Assembly (NCBI GenBank): GCA_964035575.1
Contig: OZ037847.1
Location: 1,014,001-1,078,000 of the forward strand
DNA from: Rhynchopus sp. YZ270_cl-10
Taxonomy: Eukaryota > Euglenozoa > Diplonemea > Diplonemida > Diplonemidae
DNA length: 64,000 nucleotides
Reading direction: 5' to 3'
Below are positions 57,329-64,000 of this stretch, one piece after another (the first letter of the stretch is position 1; every line of letters starts with the position of its first letter). Both the position numbers and the translations under genes were made by a program. The notes below the pieces were generated by a model. It was not told the origin of the DNA, did no database searches, and saw only the letters and a list, made by a program, of their open reading frames with translations.

Positions 57329-57588
57329 CGCGCGCGCTTCGCGCGCGTGCCTCCCTGCCGGAACTAGGGGTGAGAGGCTCTTGCTCCTGCGAATGTTCGA
57401 ATTCGAGGGGCAACATCCGAGACTGATCAGGGATATTGCTAACTTTCGAGATTTTGGGATTTCGTGGGGCGATGGTCGAAAAAAGGGGGGGAGTGCTGAC
57501 GCTAAGGCCGGCTGGCCGGTCATATAAAAAAACTTTTTTTGACCTTTTTTTTTTTTTCAGTCGAGCTCGGGCGCGCGAAGCGCGCCCG
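57329..57588. repeat. GC-rich inverted pair bounding a 220-bp segment
   Basis: CGCGCGCGCTTCGCGCGCG at 57329-57347 and GGGCGCGCGAAGCGCGCCC at 57569-57588 are reverse complements over 15 bp, and each is also a self-contained hairpin (loops CTT and GAA). The enclosed segment is locally more GC-rich than its surroundings and has no gene. A foldback element is possible. Confidence 0.6.
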
Positions 57589-58534
57589 GGTCCCCACCTG
57601 AGCTCAAGTTGGGGGTCTCCGGCGGAATGTAAGAATTCCGTGGTTGTCCAACTGCGGAGTCGGCACTTCACTGATCTTTACACCAGGCAGACGGGGCACA
57701 CGAAATATCAGTAACTTCAGTACATTTACAAAAGAAACGGCGGTCATGGCACCCAGGTTCCTGGCGAAGCCACGGTACGCAACATTTCTAAAATTTGCGC
57801 TTAAAATTGCTCATTTTTACTGCCAAACTCTGTCATGGGAAGGGTGGGTTGCAAGTTTGCGCCGCAGGCGCACGGTGCGCTACTTTTTGTCTTTCGCCAT
57901 GCTGCATGCTTCCTTTTCCTTCGGCGCTTGACCAATTGAGTCGCGTTCTGGCTGTGACGGGGTCACGTTGTTCACGAGGCGAGAGACTCGTGTGAAGTAC
58001 CAACGGTACGGGACTTTTTTTTTTTGGACTTTCGCCCCCCCTTTTTTCCCCCCCTTATTTGGACTTTCCGAGCCAATTGCGGGACATGGTGGGGTCACTT
58101 CGGAGAAATGGACTAATTTTTAGTTTTGGTAAATTTCCCGCTACTACTTTTAAACAGAGAAAATTTTCTTATAAAATTTTCTTATAGAATTTGTGAAATA
58201 ATACTTCACACTTAGCGCCAGGTCCGGTTTTACCCCTATTTGGCTGGTTCAACGAAAAAAAAAACACTGTTATTTTTATTGTTATAAAGATCAGTTGGTG
58301 GATGATGTTGTCTAGTTTTTTTTAAAAATACAAACGAGAAAAAAATGGCGCTTTTTAGGTTGAACAGAAAGAACTAAAAGCAAAAGTTGAGTTGACATTT
58401 TTTTACCGATGAACGGTATAATTTACTTCACTCTTTTTAGAGGCACATTCATCTTACCAGTTTTCTTTCTTTTTTTTTTTTTTTGCCCCGCGGTGAACAG
58501 GTATAGAGGCACTTCGTCCTAATTCATATTTTTA

Positions 58535-58635
58535 AAGGTGGTTAAGTACCGTGAGGCAGACAACCAAAAGATTGATGAATAGCCATACATTCAGACTCAG
58601 AAAACTGTGAGGCTTAGGGTCATCTAACAAACGTT
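58535..58635 (+). repeat. B-type element interrupted by about 60 bp
   Basis: The 5' part AAAGGTGGTTAAGTACCGTG is separated from the 3' part GTGAGGCTTAGGGTCATC. The intervening sequence begins near AAAAGATTGATGAATAGCC, which is close to AAAAAGATTGATGAATAACC at 11222-11242. Confidence 0.55.
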
Positions 58636-59276
58636 CTTTAGTATTCAAATACACAACAAAAAAACCGATATTGCAGTCTCAAAAGAGATGTAGCGTTGCA
58701 TCTTTCAACATTTAAACGTAAAAAAAAAGGAGTAACTTTTATGACACTCTCGTACTTTTAGTTTCAATTGAAAGTATGTGAATTAATCTTTCGTGTTTTT
58801 TTTGAATGTTTTTTTTTGTGTGGTGAACAGATGATGTGAGAAGAAGGGCAATAGTATTATTGTACACCTCTGTTCCCCAGTTCGATGGAACAACCAAGAA
58901 TTCGATCCCCCCCTTCTGCTTGTCTTGCTATTGGCAATCTGGGATTATTCCATACATAGTGAGAAGACTGTCATGGCAGTTTGCAGAGAAGAAAAACCAG
59001 ATTAATGGTGTGATTTTGCCGTAAATTAGGTGTAAATTGGGTTCTTCTAGGGTCTACCCTATAGCCCCATATAGGTCACACCAGATTAGCAAAACAAAAA
59101 GTCTATTCAAGAATACTCTACCCAAAAAAAAATCCCCTCCCCTGCATGAAGAACTAGAAAGATCCATTCCCATCGAGGGGTCAATATTTCTATGTTTTTT
59201 TTTTTAAAGTCTCTTCCCCAAGTGATATAGACGAGACTCTGCCCTCTTCAGGTTCAGTGTCAAATCTTTTTGGAAT

Positions 59277-59310
59277 GTATGTGCACGAAGGCACAGTTTT
59301 GTTTGTATTC
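59277..59310 (+). repeat. C-type element (stem-loop only)
   Basis: TATGTGCACGAAGGCACAG is followed by TTTTGTTTG. The tail is lost. Confidence 0.5.
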
Positions 59311-59599
59311 CTTTTGACAAAAGGGGATATTTTAATAACACAAAATGAAAGCGAGAAAAAAAGTTCTGAGTTTGTGCGTCTGAGTATATTGAGTGTATAT
59401 TGGCGGTGATTCCTATTGTTTATGTCTTTGTCTGTTTCATCTCGGGGGGGAGGGGGTTCTTTCAAGGTGACTGATACATGGTGGACTCTTTCTGGAAAAA
59501 GGCAACTTAAAAAGAGGTCGAACGGGAGGGAGTTGATACTCCCTTTTTCTTGGAACTCCGGAATAAAGTTGCCCTTTCCCAGAAAGACTGTGTACCACT

Positions 59600-59645
59600 G
59601 TGTAAGCATGCGAGGCTTAGGTTATCCTTACAGAGGCCTCCCTCT
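59600..59645 (+). repeat. B-type element
   Basis: TGTAAGCATGCGAGGCTTAG is followed by GTTATCCTTACAG and a CT-rich run. The stem is TAAGC/GCTTA. Confidence 0.6.
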
Positions 59646-59817
59646 TTCTCTTCCTCTCTCAACCAAACCCATCCTATTGCGTATGGTGCGCACCTCCCCC
59701 CAACCAGATTGTCAAAAAAAAACCTTCAGTATTTTTTCGAGGTAAACTCCAGTGTTAATAATGTTTTTTAAAAAGGTGACTATCCGGAAAGCTGAAATAA
59801 TCTTGCCAACCCTAGAT

Positions 59818-59860
59818 GAATGTGCACGAGGCACATTCATTTCCACATTATTTTTTTTTT
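59818..59860 (+). repeat. C-type element with perfect stem
   Basis: Stem ATGTGC, loop ACGAG, stem GCACAT, then TCATTTCCAC and a T run. This is the cleanest copy of the C hairpin. Confidence 0.85.
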
Positions 59861-60067
59861 TACCGGTACGAAGTCAGTAGGTTTCCTTTTTTACATCTAC
59901 TGTTGTAGGCCGGGTACTTTGTGCTGTTCTCCGGATGGCTGACATCGTACGTGGGTCAGTCGGAGGTGCCTGCATCAAACAACTACAGTTTTTTTAAAAA
60001 GGTGATTAAACACTTCATGTATCCAGTGTCCGGTCGTTTGTACGTCAAATTTCTCTTTTTTGTATTA

Positions 60068-60107
60068 AGTTGACAAAGCATTGTGAGGCTTGACGTTCAT
60101 CTCAGAT
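60068..60107 (+). repeat. B-type element (divergent)
   Basis: AAGTTGACAAAGCATTGTG is followed by AGGCTTGACGTTCATCTC. Confidence 0.5.
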
Positions 60108-60901
60108 GGGTTTATTTATTATTTTTCAGTGGGAGAAAAGAAAATGTGTCTTGTGTCTGTGTGTGTGGTCACTGCGAAGTATGTTCGTCTTTCAATGTTA
60201 TTTTATTTCCCCCCCCCCCCCCCCGTCTCCCTCTCTCTGTCTCTCTCGAAAAACCCCTCTTTATTTATGGCAAAAAAACCCCCCCAATATTCCCCCCCTC
60301 TTCACAGCAGATATTGTATCAGAAAGACAAAGGGGGAGATTGTATTTCAAAATGTCATATCTGTAAACGGGGCGTCCTATTTCTGTTTAACCAAAAGCAA
60401 ATACTAAACGAAGGAAAGAAAAAAAACAATGCATGGAGGACCCCTCTCTATTGCAATCCCAAAAAAGAAAAAAAATTTAGTTTTGTTATCACCCAAAAGG
60501 GGGTATTTTTTCTCCCCCTTTTTGGGATATTTATTCAAAACAAACAAAAAAAAACCCCCTCCCAATCACCCCCTCTCTCTCTCTCTCCGTCTCCACATTA
60601 GAAGAAAAAAAAAAAAGATACAACTTTGCTTGTTCCTTCCTCTAAGTAGGACCCTTTTCTTCATCACCCACTACCATATTTACCCTATTCCAGAACTACA
60701 CAAAAAGGGAGAAAAAAATTGACTATTTTCTTTCAACTTTCCTATTTTTTCTCATCCCCCCGCCTACTCTGTTATACCGAAAGCAAAAGAAAATAGTGGA
60801 GTTCATCCTCGGGTGTCTGCACTAAATACAAAACCAAGCTTTCAAATAAAACACTTTAGCACCATACATCGTAGCGCTCATCTCGCTTTGATTAAAAAAA
60901 A

Positions 60902-61969
60902 ATGCCTCTTGAAGGAGAGGAAGAGGCGATGCTTCGAGAGGCAGTTGAATTCGATGCGATGTTGTCTTCTGTTGATGAGCACTTGGATAAATGCATTTTA
61001 GAGGTTCATGGGGAGCGAGGACTTGACCCTGCGAAGCAGGCGGAGGAGATCTTTCGCGAATACAATGCTAGACGGGAGAAGGTACGGAGTTTGGAGCACG
61101 ACATCCTTCACAACAAGGAGGCCACACGGGTCAGCCGGAACACCACGGCAGCTCTGCGGGAGAAGGTGAAGATGGTGCAAGCAGAGCACTCCTGCCTCCT
61201 CCTCGAGGTCCACGCGCTGGAAACAGAACGCAACGCCATCCTCCGCAGCGTCGACCCCGCCATCGCCGAACGCAACGCCCGAGACGCTCTCCAAGAGGAA
61301 CTCCTCCGCCTCAAACGCCAGAACCTCCAATACCCCAAAATCCTCGCCGCACTTCAAAGCGAGACCGTTCGTCTCGAAGAGGAAATCGCCTCAATTGTCG
61401 CAAAAGAGCAGGTCTTCATCGCAATGCTAAAAGAACGCTGTGTCGCAACCGGGCAAGAACTGCACCAACGGCTAGCAACAGAAGAGGAATGGGGGGAACT
61501 TCGTCTGGTGGTTTCGGAGCAGGAGGATGAGATCAACAGTTTGAAGATGCGTATTATTGCGAAGGGGGGGACGGTGCCGGAGTTTAGTACAATGGAGCGT
61601 CAGCGGTATGAGGCAACGAAGGTGCAGAAGGAGAAGGCGGGGCATGTGAAGAAGTACTTTGCCGTGCCGACAGGAACGTTGCGCCACCTTGCAACGATTC
61701 AAGGCCATGGCATCCAAGGGACACGTGCCAAACATGATGTGCAGATAGAGGTAGACCTTGGAGAAGCATGGGCAGGCAATGTCATCAGCATAGCAGGCCC
61801 CGCTAGTGCAGTGCGTGCGTCTCAAGAGGAAATAGCCCGTCTCTGTGAAAATGTGCTCAAGCCAGCCTCAGATGCGCTCGTCGCATACCCGCGTCCGAAC
61901 AACCGAGCTGCGCCAATCGCAACACCATGGGCAAAAATGCAGCGCCAACGGGCAGAAATAGATCGCTAA
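60902..61969 (+). CDS. Coiled-coil protein with a C-terminal KH-like domain
   Basis: An intronless frame of 355 residues. Residues about 5-235 are a nearly continuous coiled coil, rich in Glu, Arg, Leu and Lys with heptad spacing (AALREKVKMVQAEHSCLLLE, VRLEEEIASIV). Residues about 250-320 resemble a KH RNA-binding fold: LRHLATIQGHGIQGTRAKHD supplies a degenerate G-x-x-G loop, followed by VQIEVDL, VISIAGPASAVRASQEEIARL, the usual beta-alpha ending. A short basic tail ends the protein. A role in RNA binding or RNP assembly is inference. The start at 60902 follows AG 60873-60874 by 27 nt. The upstream 200 nt are T/C-rich. Confidence 0.72.
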   Translation: MPLEGEEEAMLREAVEFDAMLSSVDEHLDKCILEVHGERGLDPAKQAEEIFREYNARREKVRSLEHDILHNKEATRVSRNTTAALREKVKMVQAEHSCLLLEVHALETERNAILRSVDPAIAERNARDALQEELLRLKRQNLQYPKILAALQSETVRLEEEIASIVAKEQVFIAMLKERCVATGQELHQRLATEEEWGELRLVVSEQEDEINSLKMRIIAKGGTVPEFSTMERQRYEATKVQKEKAGHVKKYFAVPTGTLRHLATIQGHGIQGTRAKHDVQIEVDLGEAWAGNVISIAGPASAVRASQEEIARLCENVLKPASDALVAYPRPNNRAAPIATPWAKMQRQRAEIDR

Positions 61970-62088
61970 GATTTTAGAACGTTATTTAGAGAATTAGAGT
62001 AAAAAAGGCATTCCAGCTTCGTTACCATATACCCTCTTTCGCCTCTCTGGGTCCACATTATCATTTCCAGAAAATACACAAAAGAACA

Positions 62089-62568
62089 ATGGCAGAACGC
62101 ACTGAATTGGAGGAGCTGCGGAGACAGCAGGACCTTCTGCAGGAGCGGATCTACGCTGCTGAGGCGCGGATCAGGGAGAGCCAGTCCCCGGCACGTTCGG
62201 AGCAGCCGACGTGCGGAGGGTACACGGTTGGGCAGAGGGTGGTGGAGGATGAGATGCAGGCCAGAGAGGTAGGCTTCGACCCCTCCCCTAGGCGTGGGGT
62301 ATACGAACGGCAGCAGGTGTCGCCTGAGCACTCTGTCGTGTCCGACTTCACGGGGCGGGTCATCTGCGCGTCCCTTTCCCCAGGGGTCTCCACTGCACCA
62401 ATCCTCACCCCAAATCAGTCCACCACCCAAGTCAACGAACGTCGACCCACCCAAACCCGCTCCGGCCTCTGGGACAAAGGTGGTGCCAAAGGGGAAACAT
62501 CGCCTCCACGCAGCACACTGCGTCCCTCCCCATACACACAACGTCCAGTACCCCCGCCTTTCAGTTGA
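62089..62568 (+). CDS. Hypothetical 159-residue protein, helical head and disordered tail
   Basis: An intronless frame beginning 18 nt after TTATCATTTCCAG (AG 62069-62070), one of the best trans-splice-type acceptors of the window. The first 30 residues form an amphipathic helix or coiled coil (TELEELRRQQDLLQERIYAA). The rest is rich in Ser, Pro, Thr and Arg, with SPARSEQPT and TSPPRSTLRPSP, and is likely disordered and a kinase target. The family is not recognised. It follows the coiled-coil/KH gene after only 120 nt and precedes three A-type elements. Confidence 0.62.
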   Translation: MAERTELEELRRQQDLLQERIYAAEARIRESQSPARSEQPTCGGYTVGQRVVEDEMQAREVGFDPSPRRGVYERQQVSPEHSVVSDFTGRVICASLSPGVSTAPILTPNQSTTQVNERRPTQTRSGLWDKGGAKGETSPPRSTLRPSPYTQRPVPPPFS

Positions 62569-62600
62569 AGACGGTCATAAGACCATTTTTTTTCGTTCTT

Positions 62601-62664
62601 TCAGTGCGCTGCGTCCGCCTATGAATGATAAAGCGTTTGCACTTTCAACTTCTCTTTTTTTTTT
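62601..62664 (+). repeat. A-type element
   Basis: CAGTGCGCTGCGTCCGCC, TATGAATGATAAAGCGTTTG, then CACTTTCAACTTCTC and a T run. Confidence 0.85.
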
Positions 62665-62670
62665 CCCCCC

Positions 62671-62750
62671 CGCGGAGAACCATTGCCTACGTCCGCCGAT
62701 GAAACGGTGAGGCGTTTTGCACTTCCAATTGCACTTCTCTTCCTTTTTTC
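62671..62750 (+). repeat. A-type element, tandem second copy
   Basis: CGCGGAGAACCATTGCCTAC, GTCCGCCGATGAAACGGTG, AGGCGTTTTGCACTTCC, then AATTGCACTTCTC and a T run. It shares the GGAGAA-CA-TGCC head with the copies at 34639 and 53833. Confidence 0.85.
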
Positions 62751-62752
62751 TC

Positions 62753-62848
62753 GAGACTAAACATGAATGCGGAGGTTCATCTCACCAACGCTTTTGTTTT
62801 GTCAGTGCACTGTCCCGGCGTTTGCACTATCAACTTCATTTTTTTTTT
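62753..62848 (+). repeat. Composite B+A hairpin element (copy 2)
   Basis: GACTAAACATGAATGCGGAG, GTTCATCTCACCAACGC, TTTTGTTTTGTCAGTGCAC, then CGGCGTTTGCACTATCAAC and a T run. It has the same order as 1115-1220, including the shared TTTTGTTTTGTCAGTGC joint. Confidence 0.85.
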
Positions 62849-62992
62849 ATCTCCCCCTCCCCTCTCCTCTCTCCCCTGTACCTAGCCATATATTGTATAC
62901 TATGCGAATTTTTTGTTTTTATTTTTGTTTGCTGACCTACCATCACCTCTTCTTCCTCTCTCCAGGGTTTAAATTTCGGGTGGGTAAAAAAA

Positions 62993-63532
62993 ATGTCCGT
63001 CGATCAACTTAGAGAGGATCTTGCGGAGTGTGCGGTGTTGTTGCGGCAGGCGAAGGGGGAGAGGGTGAGGGGGGTGCTGGATCGCGAGAGGGCTGCTATT
63101 GTGCGTGAGATTAATGCGGTGGAGGAGAAGGAGCGGGCGGCGGAGGTTGCGCGAGTGAAGAAGGAGGAGGCGGCGTCTGAGAAGCCTGCTGCGGCAGGGG
63201 CGGTGAAGCCGCTGAAGGATTTCCGTAGTTACTCATGGGAGCAGACGCCCAAGACTTTGAAGATCCGTGCAACATACCCCGCAGGCATGAAGCCCGCAGA
63301 CGGCACTGCAGTCTGGAAGGGCAACCAAGACAACATCATCGTGACCTTCGACTGCGCCACAGCAACCCTCCGCCTCCTCATCGAAAACCTCGAAAAGCCA
63401 ATCAACGCCGACAAAGTGACATTCAAATACAAAAGCGACTACGTCCTCATCTCGCTCCCAAAGCAAACTGAGGGGAACTGGATTAACCTCAAAACCAAAG
63501 ACCTCGGGCAAAGTAACCTCGGGAAGACGGGG
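62993..63532 (+). CDS. CACYBP: Calcyclin-binding/Siah-interacting protein-like (CacyBP/SIP), 5' part
   Basis: The first exon encodes 180 residues and ends at a GTATGCC donor; the gene continues beyond the window or into unresolved exons. Residues 1-50 match the CacyBP N-terminal helical dimer domain (LREDLAECAVLLRQAKGERV, RGVLDRERAAIVREI). Residues about 78-165 are a CS (p23-like) domain: YSWEQTPKTLKIRATYP, NIIVTFDCATATLRLLIENL, then KPINADKVTFKYKSDYVLISL and NWINL. In animals the protein links Siah1 and Skp1 to beta-catenin turnover; here only the fold is shown. The C-terminal SGS region is not visible. Reading on without splicing gives a low-complexity Ser/Pro tail to 63790, which I consider intron or inserted DNA. 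AG 62964-62965 lies 27 nt before the ATG. Confidence 0.85.
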
Positions 63533-64000
63533 GTATGCCAATTTTTTTCTTTCTTTGTAGAGATGTTGGTTTTTATGGGCATATTAAAGGGGTCGACCTA
63601 TAGGCAGTTGACGGCAGGGGTCGATTTAGGAAGTCTTGTCATGAGCCCAAAATCTGGGGGTGGAGCGGGTTCGGCAACGCGGGCAGGCTCAGTTGGTGCC
63701 GGCGGAGTGTTGGGGCCCTCTTCCTCTTCCTCTTCTTCCCTCTTACCTCCATTTGCAACCTGGCTATTACCCCCACCTTGTCCCACGTGACCTCACAAAT
63801 TCCGGGTTTTCAGAATGTGTGCGGTGTCTAACCCGGGCCGCCTTGGCGGCCGGCTTGCGGGGGCCACCTTCCCGCATCCTCACCGCCCTCACCAGGCTGC
63901 AGCGGGCCTCGTGCCGCCGGAGGTTGCCGGGGGAGCCCCAGGGCTCCCCGCGGCTGTTCTGGGTGTGGTTCCACCCAAGGCAAGTGAGGAGAGGTGGTGT
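63533..64000 (+). other. Intron start, then GC-rich segment of unknown origin reaching the window end
   Basis: After the GTATGCC donor the sequence changes to GC-rich from about 63640. At 63812-63813 a TTTTCAG is followed after 1 nt by ATG 63815, and the frame stays open for 62 codons to the end of the window (NPGRLGGRLAGATF..). A second frame is also open there and is rich in Arg and Cys (RLQRASCRRRLPGEPQ). Either may be the start of a further gene or of an inserted element; composition differs sharply from all other genes here. Confidence 0.4.

Larger units (their letters stand above)
51703..60901. other. 9-kb gene-poor region dense in hairpin elements
   Basis: No gene of recognised family. 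There are many T, A and C homopolymer runs, at least 16 A/B/C elements in + orientation, a perfect palindrome (55593), a GC-rich inverted pair (57329-57588) and a possible small split gene (56128-57209). Open frames rarely exceed 160 codons and mostly encode Phe/Leu-rich translations of T/C tracts. Some may hide short exons. Confidence 0.6.

Noticed and set aside
1-64000. CRISPR arrays, operons, ribosome-binding sites and other prokaryotic features
   Set aside because: The window is clearly eukaryotic. The dispersed hairpins are not regularly spaced direct repeats with spacers.

Overview
The window is nuclear DNA of a eukaryote with spliceosomal introns. All supported genes lie on the + strand. 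Introns are GT-AG, and the donor is very often GTATG. Nearly every start codon sits 2-65 nt downstream of an AG, usually preceded by a pyrimidine-rich stretch, as expected if mRNAs receive a trans-spliced leader. One-way gene order, probable trans-splicing, a membrane-anchored class I haem peroxidase and very large LamG-type secreted proteins together suggest a euglenozoan, with a diplonemid as the best guess. This placement is inference: no spliced-leader gene or rRNA is present to fix it.

Layout: (1) 290-492, the 3' end of a small basic protein gene. (2) 1555-8701, TRAPPC8/Trs85 in seven exons with a long acidic repeat tail. (3) 9051-10187, an FCP1/SCP-type phosphatase. (4) 12278-14500, a secreted class 3 lipase in three exons. 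(5) 14501-17729, a repeat-rich spacer with a 162-bp foldback element and about 67 copies of a pentanucleotide. (6) 17730-20033, a helical-repeat (PPR-like) protein made of two nearly identical 367-residue halves. (7) 20119-34075, a roughly 4,270-residue secreted LamG/PAN/EGF protein. (8) 34272-36241, a class I peroxidase. (9) 39009-40569, a cyclophilin. (10) 40995-44662, a CLC-type chloride transporter. (11) 44926-51702, a secreted Cys-rich protein, a predicted myristoylated Pro-rich protein, two very small proteins and a large disordered protein. (12) 51703-60901, 9 kb with almost no recognisable genes. (13) 60902-64000, a coiled-coil/KH protein, an unknown protein and the 5' part of a CacyBP/SIP-like gene running into a GC-rich segment. 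The neighbours share no pathway that I can see.

The most unusual signal is a set of short non-coding elements, about 45 copies, in introns and between genes. Each is a small hairpin followed by a conserved tail (TTCATCTT-CAAA-TTTTC or TTTGCACTTTCAACTTC) and a T run. Three classes (A, B, C) have different stems. B and C share the same loop (ACGAGAG) and tail while both stem arms change together, which points to selection on RNA structure. Every copy I found has the same orientation, that of the genes, and many lie just upstream of 3' splice sites. They may be a splicing-related RNA element, an introner-like family or a Pol III-related short interspersed element.
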